Part shown: positions 25,825-41,332 of the stretch, piece by piece
How the letters are laid out: every line of letters starts with the position of its first letter
How positions within the stretch are numbered: position 1 is the first letter of the stretch
Source: Glandiceps talaboti
Lineage: Eukaryota; Hemichordata; Enteropneusta; Spengelidae
Direction: 5' to 3'
DNA length: 64,000 bases
Assembly (NCBI RefSeq): GCF_964340395.1
Contig: NC_135564.1
Coordinates: 18,175,431 to 18,239,430, forward strand
Notes under the pieces: model-generated
The model's input: the letters and a program-made list of their open reading frames with translations, nothing else
Told to the model about the DNA's origin: nothing
Database searches by the model: none
Made by a program: the position numbers and the translations under genes

Positions 25825-26400
25825 TCTCGAAGACCCAATGTACTTACACCTCATCTGTTCACATCTTTGGAAACCTACCACGTTTTTCTTATTATCCAAA
25901 CCGCGGTGCTTTCAACAGCCTTCCAAATTAAGTTGCAATTACACTCAAGTGAATAGTAACATATCTGTTTTCTTCGACCATTTTACCTTTACAATGTACA
26001 AATGGTGAACATACTCCCCTTTTTCTCAAGTATGAGCTCTACTGATTTCCACAGCTTGTTGAAAGAAACCTAGAGATATTGATATGATACATTTTGCGTA
26101 ATTTAAAATAGAAAAAAAGATACGGCAAGGGTTAACTTATCGGTGTTTTGTTTTCGAAAGAAGTTGTGACGTCATTCTGATATTTCAAACATTCCTTGCA
26201 GCTGCAACGTGATATAACAATACCAGAAATGGTCTTTGCCTCTATATAATCGCTTTCTTAAGTGTTCTTTGCTATAATATGGTACCTAATTATTGATTAC
26301 GTAATGATAAATCGGGTCCGAATTATTCAAGACGAAGTCTTGACGAAGTAATAGACTCCTAAACTATATATACACAATAATCAAAATGAGTTATTCGAAA

Positions 26401-26685
26401 ACCCCGATTTGAAGGTAAAATGCACCTTAGGGACCAATTTCTGCGACAATCAAAGTCCTTAAATTCTCTCCAAACTTTGCCATATGAAATCTTGTTTCTT
26501 GTCCTTTTGAAAACACAAAAGAAATTTGGGGTTTCCCTGTCTTGTTTTCAAGGGAATAGTCAATCCTATATTTTCCCATACATTTAACACAGTATTTGAT
26601 ATCATTTTGGCCTCTGTTTTAACTAAGAATAGATGTTAAAGTTTTCTTGAACAAAGCAAACGCAAAAGGTTGGTTTATGGGTGTT
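26401..26685 (+). repeat. Interspersed repeat family B, copy 2
   Basis: Shares ordered blocks with 1436-1775: AAATTCTCTNCAAAC, GCCATATG, CCTTTTGAA, ATAGTCAATCNT, AACACAGTATT and GTTTTCTTGAACAAAG. Confidence 0.55.
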
Positions 26686-27115
26686 CAATTAGACATTGTA
26701 TGTCTGTATGTTAATCAGTGGTCGATATTATCCATAAGGTTGAAATCATGATCACCGTTGAGGTTGCTGATTTTTGGGTGCGGACCCAAACATCAAAAGC
26801 AAACGCAAACGTTTAAACCTGCACTAGGTGCAATTGAGATATATATCATCGATTCAAAACACGAAAAATACATTCACTAAACATGGGTGCGTTATTTATA
26901 AAAAGACATTGTGTCTGCTAATTAGTGGCCAATATCATCTGTAGGTAGTGTAGTTTAAATTTGTGTCAGTTTTCGATCAGGCAACCACAATAATTAGACA
27001 TTGAATGTTAATCAGTGGTCGATATTATCCATAAGCAGTACGGGAAAAGTTTGAAATCATGATCACCGTTGAGGGCGCTGATTTTTGGGTGCAGACCCAA
27101 AAATCAATTTGATTT
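26686..27115 (+). repeat. Direct repeat pair, about 300-bp spacing
   Basis: A block of about 115 bp (ATTAGACATTG...TGTTAATCAGTGGTCGATATT...GATCACCGTTGAGG...GACCCAAA) at about 26688-26810 recurs at about 26994-27112. A weaker third version (CTAATTAGTGGCCAATATC) lies between them near 26920. Confidence 0.7.
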
Positions 27116-28875
27116 ATCGAGGTATCTAAAACAATACATTTATCCACAAATAATGCGATATTGTACACGGTGTACGATATTACTAGTGAGTTATCGTACC
27201 TAATAAAAATGTTCCAGTTACAGCTATTGCAGGTTTAGACAGTTTCCGAGGCGCATTCTACTTTAAGCTTGATACAAACCTAAATAATTCAACACCCGTA
27301 AACCAAAGAAGAATACTTCTATCAGAGCGACAGGAAGAATACACATCTGATGTCACCATGGTGACAAACCAACACAAATCAATGTCATATTCTATTCTGT
27401 ATTTCTTTCATAATGCAAAGTTCAATGCCAATGGTGAATAAACGATTAATGACACTGACAATAACACTTTCTTAGTTTAAGGCCTCTTTGACTCATTTAT
27501 CCAAGCATAGCCAATGGAAGGAAAGCTGTTGTCTATGATACGAACAAAGTTTGATATGAGGAGGTGAACAATGTAATTACGTTCGGTGGAAAGAAGAAAA
27601 AACGTCTATTATTAGATTAGATATAATCTCGGACAAGCACTTGAAATTATTCCACACAAATTATTGACAACGGATCAAGGCACAATTTTCAGTATTATCC
27701 GCAAATACAACCGTAAAAGTTTAATTTCGTTGTACATGTAGTATTGATATGGTGTTTATGATAGGTATTTTTGTTAACTAGATTAGGTTACATTTCACTC
27801 TTTCCGTCTGGTTAAATTCATAACCATCGTGAAAAGCGAACAGAGCATGCATGGATGGAGCCATTACGCGAAATATGAAAGCGTTGCAGAATTTCATGTC
27901 TACTGATGGCAACGATTCGTTCTACACAATTCATGCTACTTTCAGTGAAGTGACGTGTATTCCGTGATCATAAAATCCACATGTGAGACACCCTTTATAT
28001 TCTCAATACATTTAAGAGGCAATGCCTGTATTTTGGCTGTTCTAATATGATTTTATAGCCAGGCACATTTACTTTTTCCCCGCCTTTTTGAACACTTTTG
28101 ATGTTGACTAATTAAACAAGTGTTTAAGAAACATACAAAGATTCTGTAATAATTCTGAGAGTAAATCTTCTGAGGTAACATCGCTATACATTTCCAGTCA
28201 AAAGGTGTATCGATTGAAAAAGTCTTCCTAGCTTGCACGCTTGGGATTCAACCAGTCAGCATCATAAACATAAATTGATGGACAGATGCTCCATTTCGTA
28301 CATAAAATATCTTCTTGGATTTGGTGCAGGTCAATGCAGAGTCTTAACGGATACAAAGCAGGGAATCGTAAACACAATTATGAATATATAATTGCTGAAG
28401 TTTTCACATTCGTGACCTTAGACGTGGCTTATAATCATGACCTGAAGCATGAATTGTAAAACAGCACTTCCAATCTTTCAAAGAATGTACAGTTAGTAGT
28501 GTGTTATTTAAAAATTTTCTTGTCATACACACACAAACTGCTGGCGGCCTTCTGAGTTTCATAACATCGATAAAAGATAAAAGCGCAGTACACACACGAG
28601 AAGCAGACTATGCCACAATATATAATCTCTGTAGAAGGGGTTTATAATTATTTTGTATTTTCCATCTATAGGAATATTGAAGAAGATTATAAATACGGTA
28701 CTTGAAATCAACTCGTTCGTCTCCAAATTGACAGATTATTTCGTTATTGAGAAGGATTAGGCATCACAAATATGTTTTCGGGCAGTGCTCACCTTGAAAT
28801 GTGAACTTTTAAAGAAGGCATGTGCCATGAGTGTTCAATGAGTACTGATCTGAAATAGGGTGTAATCTACCATAC

Positions 28876-29043
28876 CGAAGCTGTTCTTTCGATACGCCGT
28901 ATTTTTCGATTGAAACGGAAACCATTGCATTGACTCCCGTAGCTAATTTGAGAGCAGTAATGTCTACATCTATTGAAATTTTTGGCTCCAACACACAATA
29001 GTTCCAGAAAGTCTCTTTTGGCGGAATCAACGTATTTGACGTG
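28876..29043 (-). CDS. Cysteine-rich internal exon, possibly extracellular
   Basis: On the minus strand an acceptor (aattacacacag, ending 29044) and a donor (CTTCG/GTATGG at 28876/28875) delimit 168 nt open in phase 0 (56 codons). The translation starts HVKYVDSAKRDFLELLC and contains a compact cysteine cluster, NRCRHYCSQISYGSQCNGFRF. The spacing C-x3-C followed by C-x-GF recalls the core of PAN/apple-like or related extracellular modules, but the match is by eye and partial. A different frame across the same DNA is open for longer (28809-29075) but has no cysteine pattern and crosses the donor. The exon is on the same strand as the TATA box and first exon near 33.6 kb and may belong to that gene. 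Neighbouring exons were not found. Confidence 0.35.
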
Positions 29044-29489
29044 CTGTGTGTAATTAGGGGGTCAGGATTGCTCACTCTTTCATATACCCTGCCAAGAACT
29101 ATAATGCTGCTGTGTTGTACCGCTGCAGAGAGTCTCGTGAACGAGGCTCGTCTTACAAGAAACTATAAAGAGCTCGATGTTGGGCATATAAAACCCCCTA
29201 GTCGAGTCTGGTTTCACTTTTCAAAAGAATTAAAAAGTATACTATGATCCAACTTTTCAAAGGAAAAAAAAGAATGACATCCAGAGCTTCAACACGTTTG
29301 AAAAATTACACCGAACGAGTTCAGAAACACCGCCGTTATTTAATAACTTGCGTTTGATTCATGTGCATTAAACATTGCAGTTTTAGAATGGCTCACCTAG
29401 TTCACACTGAATGTGGTAAATAGTTTCACAAATTTCAATTTCCTCAATTTATGAATAATACTACAGCGCACTCCATCAATATGCATTGT

Positions 29490-29670
29490 AGACATACATA
29501 CACACACATACATACATACATACATACATACATACATACATACATACAAATACATTACAAACATACACATACATACATACATACATACATACATACATAC
29601 GTACATACACACATACATACATACATACATACATACATACATACATACATTACAAACATACATATACATA

Positions 29671-29706
<36 letters not shown>

Positions 29707-30065
29707 TACATTACAAACATACACATACACATGCATACATACATACATACATACATACATACATAAATAAATAAATACATGTATACACGCATGCATGCAT
29801 ACATACATACATACATACATACATACATACATACATGCATGCATGCATACATAATGCATACATGATACATACATACATACATACATACATACATACATAC
29901 ATACACGCACCACACACGCACACACACACAGACTATATATATACACACACAAGCACGCTCGCAAACAAACAAACAAACAAGCAAGCAAACAAACAAACAA
30001 ACAAACAAACAAACAAAAACAAACAAACAAACAGACAAAAAACAAACAAACAAACAAACAAACGC
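29490..30065. repeat. Large compound microsatellite, about 575 bp
   Basis: ACAT units dominate, broken by ATTACAA and CATGCATG variants, AC tracts, an AAAT run (29765-29776) and finally a (CAAA)n block (29960-30062). The long minus-strand frame of 250 codons through it is an artefact of tetranucleotide periodicity. Confidence 0.96.
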
Positions 30066-30117
30066 ATACACACCGCGACAGACAGAGCTAGATATACTGT
30101 ACTCCCCATTATTTCTA

Positions 30118-30420
30118 TTTTGCTCAGCCGAGGAAAATACGACTAACATAAGGGGTCCTTGTCACTTTGAGCTAAAGATGAGTCGTAAGTAACACTTACG
30201 TCACGAGTATTTTCCAACTGAAAACATGTTGGAGTATAATGTAACTATACCTACGCAAACTTGAGTAACAAAAAAAACCGTCGATTCTGAACGTTTAGAC
30301 TCATAGTTCGAGCATCGCAGAACCAATGACGTAGACGCGAGTTGTCATGACAACTAGGATATAAACTCCATATTTACTTGTCGAAGCGTACAACATGGCT
30401 TGCACCGGGCATGGTTATCA
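30118..30420 (+). repeat. Interspersed repeat family D, copy 1
   Basis: Shares with 61562-61885 the ordered blocks GGAAAATACGA, CCTTGTCACT, GTATTTTCC, CGAGCANCGCAGAACCA and GTGACGTAGAC-like text. The opening GGAAAATACGA is answered by CGAGTATTTTCC about 90 bp later, giving a small foldback at the left end. Confidence 0.6.
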
Positions 30421-31410
30421 ATATCACCACGAGTCTAACAATTATTCTCTAAACTTGTGAAATGTAAAATGAAAAGTAGTAAGAAGTGACCAGTTTTATC
30501 TGCCATTCTCAGTTCAGTGGCTTTACTGCCACTGTTAATGTATTAACTTTTAATAGTATAACTGGTAATATTCTATGGTTTATATTTGAAAACCTCAAAG
30601 CCATCAACATCCACATGAAGCGGACTCGTTGATACAGGAGATTGAACTTTGGTCAAGTATAAACGGGGCTGTGATAATGGAAATCAAATGCTTTACGAGC
30701 TAAATAGGAATTCTAAAGGAGAGTCTCGTGTGAATTGGTCTACGAATACCCAACGCCTTCTGAATTTTGAACTTATTTAATGAAGGAAATGTTCCCCAGA
30801 TTTTGCAAAAGAATGCATATAAAATATTAGCAACTTTTAAAGCTTTATCAATTAGTGTATATTTATAGAGGTGTACGATTATATTATTAGTTTATTCTGA
30901 GGTATTACGATGCGGTTTGTAGGAATTTATGTATGGCCGAAGTGGATATCTCATATACATCTTGAAAGATATATCGTTTTTTCCTTCCCACACTCTATGC
31001 CGAAAACATCAGACCCTTCTTTTGTGTATCGTGTTTCACTGTTATATATGTGAAATGATACTAGTTAGGACAAAGTGTTTTGTGACCTAACGAACATGCA
31101 TTACGTGTAAAGCGATATCCTTCAAAGGTGGATGAAGCACGCCCTTGATATTTATGTCTTACTTTACGTCACAAATCATGATGCACAATCTTGTCATCAA
31201 CTTGGCAATGCCTCTATACTAGGAAACTATATCATAACCTCTGTGTGGACTCAATCTAGGCAAAATTGCTGCGTTCGACTCATAAAATGGCTTTTATCTT
31301 TATAACAAGCTGTTTGATTGATTATCTCAAGATGAAGTTGTAAATCGCAGGGACCGAGGCTGCTCAGAATCGATAGCTAAACGCCAGACAGATACAGCTC
31401 AGGACATATT

Positions 31411-31432
31411 TGTAATTAATTAATTAATTAAT
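31411..31432. repeat. (TTAA)n short repeat
   Basis: Five TTAA units in a row. Confidence 0.85.
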
Positions 31433-32160
31433 TATATTTCTTTTTGGATATTTCAGTCAATCTATGGAAACTTCACATCTTAGTTCTTCTATGTAAGCTC
31501 CAGTGTGTTAAACACCTAGTGATCACTTTTACAACGAGAGATGTATCAAACATGGGATTTATTTGATATAATAGTTTTAGGTCAGTTTGAAATTCGAATT
31601 TATTCTCATATTAGGTTTTCATTATGAAAAACATGTACCATTACGCGGGAACAATGTTCGGCTATTTCGTCGCTATCACAGGGAAAAACATGTGTTTTCC
31701 GGAGAAATGATTGTTATCCGTGTTTTCATTGACTTTTCACGAATGGGAATCTGTTGTTGTTTCACTTGTCGAGAATTGATTTTCGTTGCTGCTAAACGAT
31801 AAGATCGAGTAATCGTTCCCAAGTCTCCATTGTCAGTCCATGTAATAGTCTAAGATTAAAAATAAATATCATATAACAAAGTACAAATACATGGATATCC
31901 CTGATCGATCGCTATGTCTGATCAAACAAAACAGCATCCATTAACCGTGCTTCATAAAACAAGCCATTTTCATGATTAGCGCAGTGCAACTTTCTACGAT
32001 CACCATCTCGGCTTGTAAATGACTCACTCGGGACCATTAACTGATAAATGAAAGTGTACGCTCTTTTCAGCACTTCATAATGGCATGTATAAAAAGCTTG
32101 TCAAAAAATTAAGGACCACATCATTCAAAGCGATGCAGTTCGCTCGCCGAAGCAATTTTA

Positions 32161-32391
32161 ATGTCACAATTTGTCGATAATATAACAATAATGATACGAA
32201 CACATGTCATGGTCTTGTACATCTTATATGTTTTCGCACCCTTGGCCACTCAACACGCGTCGTCTTTGATTCTTTCAGTTCACATAAAACGTCCGCTTCC
32301 CTGTCCACATTTCCCCGTTATCAAACAGATCGTCTCTTCCACTGACAGCCTCGACTATTTGTTACAATCTCATTCGTCACCAACTTCATAA
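32161..32391 (+). CDS. Possible small secreted protein or terminal exon
   Basis: An ATG-initiated 76-codon frame. From the second methionine (residue 11) it reads MIRTHVMVLYILYVFAPLA, which resembles a signal peptide, followed by a proline-rich part with a single cysteine (RPLPCPHFPVIK) and a serine-rich tail. Alternatively, a strong acceptor (tttgattctttcag ending 32278) makes 32279..32391 a terminal exon in phase 1. An AATAAA at 32501-32506 lies 110 nt after the stop. GC is higher here than nearby. The minus strand of the same DNA also has a protein-like short frame, which lowers confidence. Confidence 0.22.
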   Translation: MSQFVDNITIMIRTHVMVLYILYVFAPLATQHASSLILSVHIKRPLPCPHFPVIKQIVSSTDSLDYLLQSHSSPTS

Positions 32392-32500
32392 ATTATTCAG
32401 CATTCTTAAGTCCATCTTTCTGCTATAGCAAAATGCGCTTCGTTTAATTGAGAAATCGATTGATGCGGTATACATAGAAAGTCGTCAAAAGACCATGAAA

Positions 32501-32506
32501 AATAAA
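32501..32506 (+). terminator. AATAAA poly(A) signal candidate
   Basis: Hexamer 110 nt past the stop of the 32.2-kb open frame. A second AATAAA-like site follows about 20 nt later. Confidence 0.25.
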
Positions 32507-33366
32507 GAACCTTTGCTATTAATAAAGGCTATCAACCCAGCTATTAATTCTAATGTTGTAACATTAATACTCTTGAAATACAACTTAAACAATGCTAACG
32601 TTATTACTGACCAATTTGAATGGTTAATTCAACTGGAAACGAATGGCATTTTCGAAGATTTCAATCGATAAAGTGTGTTTTTCTCCCGGAATACAACAAT
32701 ATATTCATTCGACTACATTTCGGTCCCTGTAGGTTATGTTTTCACGATAGCCGAGTTCAGAAGTTGAATATTTAGTGAAATGTTTGCTAAATCGTTGATG
32801 AAAAATGGTACGATCCCAATTCCGTATTGGTTTCGAAAATTATCCGAAAAATCTAATTTGAGAGTAAATGACGTGTGTGTACATCGTAGTATTTGTAACA
32901 GACTAGAAAAGAATTTGCTCCTTATCTCTTACAGTCTAATTCAAAGTTAAATTAAAGCTAACATAAACCGACAATACATTTGCAGACTGTTTATTTCAAG
33001 CAAAGCCCCTTGCAGTTCCATCGGCAAAATACTTTTTCTTCGAGAAATCGCAGTTGTGTCGTTGTAATGGGAAACCACTTCCTAATTCAATTACCGTTCC
33101 TTGTTGCTGTCGGTAGCTCGTCTTTTAGATTCATTTTATTCGGTAAAAGGAGATATAAATTTTTCACACGATACCCACAGGCATAACCAATCTTGTACGT
33201 CTTTACTTTGCATGCTAGACAACTTCGCATGATTCTAAAACGTAAACGAATACCGCTCCACCTCAAAGTTTATGGTTTGAATATGAAAAACCTAAAAGAA
33301 CGATTTCAACTGAAAGAAGGGCCTATAAGTACTTCGTACTATTTTCAGTTTTTACTGTAAAGTTAC

Positions 33367-33597
33367 CTTTTATGCTCTTGAGTTATTTCTATTAGCATGT
33401 CTGAAAAGCTCGGAAAAAAATGTTCAAGTCTCAATGAAATCTTTTGACATTAAAATAGCAAATGATACAGGAGTGGTATGGAGACGTTACTCACCTGAAT
33501 TGATTCCTGTGTTTAATATGGCGCGGCAAAAATTCCTAATATCCAAGCAGGTACCTCGCAAATGACGTGTCTACGCACTCCACTTAACTTGCATTAT
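33367..33597 (-). other. First two exons of a minus-strand gene (candidate)
   Basis: Exon 1 is about 33597..33495 (non-coding apart from a tiny upstream ORF) and ends CAG/GTGAGTAAC. After a 94-nt intron, a strong acceptor (ttttttccgagcttttcag ending 33401) begins exon 2, 33400..33367. Exon 2 carries an ATG and ten codons plus 2 nt (MLIEITQEHK) before AAAAG/GTAACT. The frame leaves in phase 2, so it does not join directly to the phase-0 cysteine-rich exon at 29043. At least one more exon would be needed if both belong to one gene. Confidence 0.3.
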
Positions 33598-33620
33598 ACA
33601 GTACAGAATCAATGTGAAGC

Positions 33621-33628
33621 CTTATATA
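33621..33628 (-). promoter_or_regulatory. TATA box on the minus strand
   Basis: TATATAAG in the context TCTATATAAGGCT. Transcription would be expected about 30 nt downstream (near 33597), and a perfect donor CAG/GTGAGTAAC follows at 33495/33494. That gives a non-coding first exon of about 100 nt. Confidence 0.4.
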
Positions 33629-33859
33629 GATCTACACAACTTCCCACACACAAACATGAAAAGAGGTAATAAAATCACTCTGGTCATATGGGCGTGGTTT
33701 GCAATTCCTTATATGGTAAACGTATTTGCATGTGATGGCTGCCAAAGGAGATCTCTCTTTATACTGCTCTAATCAGAATTTGTTGTCATCGTTGTCATGA
33801 CAAAAGCGTGTGCAACGATAGGTCTTTTCTTAGCTGTTGTATGATTCTACTTCCTTTCT

Positions 33860-33935
33860 TTAAAATTCCATGACCTACGGTACCGGATATACCTCATCGC
33901 TGAACTATGCCACCTAGACTGAGCCTAAAAGATCC
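33860..33935 (-). repeat. tRNA-like SINE head, decayed
   Basis: The minus strand reads GGCATAGTTCAGCGATGAGG followed by TATCCGGTACCG and AGGTCATGGAATT. The first part resembles an RNA polymerase III A box in tRNA context (TAGYTCAGNGG), and the last part resembles a mutated B box region. There is no intact acceptor stem, so it is probably a relic of a tRNA-derived SINE rather than a tRNA gene. Confidence 0.35.
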
Positions 33936-35020
33936 GTTGTTAAGGGGGCTTCCCACGATACATGCAGTCCCTACGGGAGACGCGCAATAATGTTCTTTAT
34001 TATTAAGAAGACTAACAGGTGACTGTAGTAGTGGTTTTAAACATATATCCAAATTGCCTGCTAGTTATCGAGTAATCTGATAACCGTCGTCAGAAAACTT
34101 AACGGGGGACGTTACGAGGAGGAAGAAAGATAGCATCCAGATGGTCCCACAAAGATTCAAGAGCGAAGGGAACTTGCGTTTCATCCCCGGGGAAAGTCAT
34201 CATTTATTCTCGTAGACGTCTTTACAGTTTGATAAGTAATAACGTTGGAAGACGGATCATCGGATTTGAAAAGTTGGAAAGTGTAAGATGCTAGTATCAA
34301 GGGAAACAATGTATTCTCCTTTTTTCCACCAGTGTCGCGTATTGCATTAATACAACAAAACGGATAATCAGACCGGCGGCCAAATACAAAAAAAAATAAA
34401 AAAAATAAAAAGATCCATTAGCTGTTCTTGATGAAAGTAGCCTTTTCAGAGAGCGTTGCCATTAATAGTAAATTTCACTTTCGTAATACATGCGTATTGT
34501 GACGCTGACAACAATGGATTTAGTTTCTAAACGGGAAGGACGCCATGATATTCCATTAACCCATATATGTAATGTTACAGTCATACTAAATATTATGTTG
34601 TACATTATTCGTATTTTTTGTTCGATGGGGTGATTATTTTTTACGGTTGGAGTATATGATAGTGTTGCTGCCTTGTGGTCTATTTCTGTAAACTCGACAA
34701 CCTCAGCCCATTTTAACACTAGACGTAGCTTTGGGCCAGTAATTTAATTTCGACATTGTAAAATCGCAACCTGACTGCGAACTGGGGATAGTTTAGTTTC
34801 GTGTTAATATCTTTTCATACCAATTCATCAGCAAAGGTTAAGATTGATGACACTTTGAATATAGTTTGTGTAACGTATTGACGTTTCGATTAAATCTACC
34901 TTACAGCAAAGGTAAAACATCTACAGGGCTTTGAACGTAATCCTAAATTTGTAGTTTGAATGTCGACGATACTGCAAACCTGATTTATTTTTGCTTATCT
35001 TGCTGGACAACAAAAATAAA

Positions 35021-35146
35021 TAGTGACTAAAATGCCTTCTTGTACATGAATATTATGCCACAGTCTAGTAATTAGTAAAAACAAGTAGTGACTAAAATGC
35101 CTTCTTGTTCATGGACACAATGTACCAGTTTGGTAATTAGCGAAAA
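35021..35146 (+). repeat. Tandem duplication, 65-bp unit
   Basis: The block starting TAGTGACTAAAATGCCTTCTTGT and ending at ...GTAATTAG is present twice in tandem. A separate 18-bp duplication (TCTAGTGGCGAAAATA) follows near 35190-35226. Confidence 0.8.
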
Positions 35147-36084
35147 TTAGTCTCTGAAATGTAGCTGAAGGCGACAAAAAAGAAACATTTTCTAGTGGCG
35201 AAAATATCTAGTGGCGAAAATATCTAGGTTTACAGTATCTTCGTCCGGGTTATTTCAATGTTTTGCCAATTCAATGTCTTTAAAAATAGCTACTCAATGC
35301 TGCGGAAATTCGCGACAGACGTCGACTTTTCAGCTTTATTTGACTTTGAAAATGAAGTTGGTAAAGCGATAGCGCGGTCAAATATTGTCGTTTAATGGTC
35401 CTGAATGACATGAACAGAAAGGATAAAAATCCGCAATATTTGTTGATTTTTAAAATCGAAGTTTGACTTATTTATATTCAAACCCCGGCTAAATGATGCA
35501 TTGTTCGATACAAATCACGGTCTTTATGTTTTGATATTGACTGATGTATTTAATGAATGACGTTAGTAAAGAATGTAAACACACAGGTATACAGAGAACA
35601 ATACGACCTCTTGTTTGCTCGCTTCAAAGCACTCAATATAACCTTTAACAAGACGTTTCAATGTTAACTTAATAAGCATTCATTGATCTTGGCATCAAGT
35701 AAGCAAAATATTGACAAAATATTTTACAGGTTTACATTTTCAAATGAAAATATCAATGCGTATTTATTCATAAATTTGTGTATCAATATTGACTAGCATG
35801 GTTCACAGTTAACGATGATCTTTCTTGAATGAACGCATTGGGAACTATTTTGCGCTATTTCATTACTCATTGAAATACTCTTAAACGTCATAAGCGCCAT
35901 TCGATCGTTATTCCTGCAACCTTTTGTAATAGTCAACGTATGTACCAATGTAAATGAAATGTGAAGCGTGCATTCGTAAGGTATAGCCTAATTAGTGAAA
36001 GTCATCAATTATGCAGAAGGCTTATTGTTATTTATTGGATGGTTACCTAAACCTATCCAACTCTTGACGTGGACGGACTGACGG

Positions 36085-36086
<2 letters not shown>

Positions 36087-36139
<53 letters not shown>

Positions 36140-36217
36140 AACAGACAGACAAACAAACAAACAGATAGACAGACAGACAGACTGACTTACAGACAGACAG
36201 ACAGACAGACAGACAAA
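36087..36217. repeat. Compound microsatellite (AC)n-(AGAC)n
   Basis: A CA tract followed by CAGA units with AAAC interruptions. Confidence 0.95.
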
Positions 36218-38107
36218 GAATGAAAGACAGTACCATTGCAATAACCTTCCTTACGGAAAGTAAAACGTGTTGGAACTCAGACTACTAGTTTTAAGTGAGG
36301 TCTGAGGTTGGAATAACTATGCCACATATACTCTTGAATAAGTCACACAAAGACAGAAGTTTGTAAAGATTCAAATTGCGTCATGGCATCTTGAAAGTGT
36401 CCAAAAGATTACCACATTTCGATATATTTTTTCTGATAACACGACATAAATGAATGTGATTACTGTAGATATATTTGAAAACAATACCATCACTGCATAT
36501 TTCATAATATCCTTTTAACAAAGAAAAAGATGATCCAAACAGTTATGTTTATAAATATTTTGAAATAAATATCTGATATTTGAAAACAAAAATCATTATA
36601 TTTGTTTGAAGGGGCACGTTTGTGTATAATACTGCCTACAGATACGATCACATCCGTTACATTTGTGACCCAAAATGGTATTTTTTGAGTCACGACGAAG
36701 TGGATGCATATAACTCTTCATAACCTTTTAAGTCTGGCGGCTTTAGTGTTAATACTCAAAGAAACATCACGATGATATAATTCCTTGGTGTAAAAGAGAG
36801 GCGTACACGAACACATATCATAAGCTCTCCTGCCTCTGATGTCAGTAATCGTGCATTTACGTACAGTATCATTTTCTCTCCCTTGTTGTTCGCCCTTTTG
36901 TGTGTTTTTAGACTGGATAATCGTGTACCTGCCAGTCTCTCTGTCCATCGCTCCGCCCGTCTGTACATTCGCAGCCTTCGTGTCTGAATAATTAAACGGC
37001 TGGATGAGTACATTATCTATTTGTTAATGTTAGTTGGTTGTCCTGTTCACATATGTGGGAACTCTACATTCACGTGTGGTTAAAAAGAATATATATTCGT
37101 ATCATCTGTGCGTCATAGATAAAACACGGTATTTCATTGGTCACAGCTGACATGCGTGAACGAATGTACGTCAAGAAGACCAGACATTGAGAATCGTAAA
37201 GTAAAAGAAATGAAATGAAAACAAAAAGAAAGAAGATAATATGTAGCCATATATATTTGAAATTCATCACAATTACATATACCAAACAAGAGAAGGGTCA
37301 ACTTGTAAAGCTCCATGTTTAATACATATGTTTGTTTTAACAGACTAACGCAACGTAACTAATCCACATATCGCTTACAGTGCTATGATTACTATGGCAC
37401 CAGTACATATTACTGAAGACCTACAAGGACCATCAGATTAGGCTTAACGAGGTCTAAGTCTCGAATTTAAGAAAATCGGTAAATAGAGTGACAAATCTTT
37501 GCTTCCGGAATCGAACACAGATAAACGAGTTGATGTTAAACATTGATACACTAGCGTTAGATGAATAATTCATGGGCCATGAATTATGTATGCAGTTACA
37601 GTACATAGTAGTTACAATTGGTATCGAACTGTGATCATTTCTGTTAGCAAGTGTGTGAGAGTAATCGCGAGTTTTGTACACTCATATAGATCAACGTTTA
37701 ATTTCAGACAAATGTAAAGATGTGTAAAGTATATTACCCGTGTCCAAGTAATGCTATTGGAATCATGATCATGCAAAAATGAGTACAATGTACATACAGT
37801 CAATATTTAAAGGTAAATTGATAGGAAGGTCCATTTTCAGAGCAAGTTTCCAGGAGAACTCTTCCACATTGTAATAGTACCTATGACACATATACACATT
37901 ATCTCCTTATCACTCTCTCACATATACACACAGTCTATCTGTCCAATATCTAGTCCATCTGGCGAAATTAAAAAGGCGAATGGTGAGTAGTAATTAATCT
38001 ACTTAAGCTTAGTAGGGCTACATACATACATACACACATATCCACACACTGTCTGTCTGTCTCCCTATGTCTGTCTTCCGGCTGCCTCCCCTCTCTCCCT
38101 CTCTCAG

Positions 38108-41140
<3,033 letters not shown>

Positions 41141-41147
41141 TAAGCAA

Positions 41148-41332
41148 TTAAGTTGTAATTACAAGTGCATCATTCTGGTAACAGTCGGAATTTTTAAAAT
41201 CTGAAAATGTAACAGTATTCTTGACAACTTTAAGCTCCATCTCAGAGTGTTGAGAGACACATACTTGGGGTAATATATTTTCCTTATTACACGTGTTGTG
41301 TACCAACACCAAGCTGACAGGACGTGAGACAA
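41148..41332 (-). CDS. Candidate terminal exon, unknown protein
   Basis: A very strong acceptor on the minus strand (ttcttctgtctacattttccttttag ending 41333) is followed by a frame entered in phase 1. It runs about 60 codons to a TAA at 41150-41148. The translation includes VLVHNTCNKENILPQ, CVSQHSEMELKVVKN and SDCYQNDALVITT, hydrophilic with three cysteines. The frame extends upstream of the acceptor (to 41417), but that part is probably intron. No poly(A) hexamer was seen close behind the stop, and no upstream exon was identified. Confidence 0.25.

Noticed and set aside
29397-30149. 250-codon open frame on the minus strand (MYVC-type repeats)
   Set aside because: Pure consequence of tetranucleotide microsatellite periodicity. 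The same applies to the frames at 2.6, 7.3, 12.3, 22.5, 36.1, 44.9, 52.1, 53.2 and 60.1 kb.
34041-34210. GC-richer segment resembling an exon
   Set aside because: Stops in all frames within short distance and no paired splice sites.
36929-36983. 55-nt minus-strand segment with two cysteines (HEGCECTDGRSDGQRDWQ)
   Set aside because: Splice sites are plausible, but no neighbouring exon is in phase and several frames are open.
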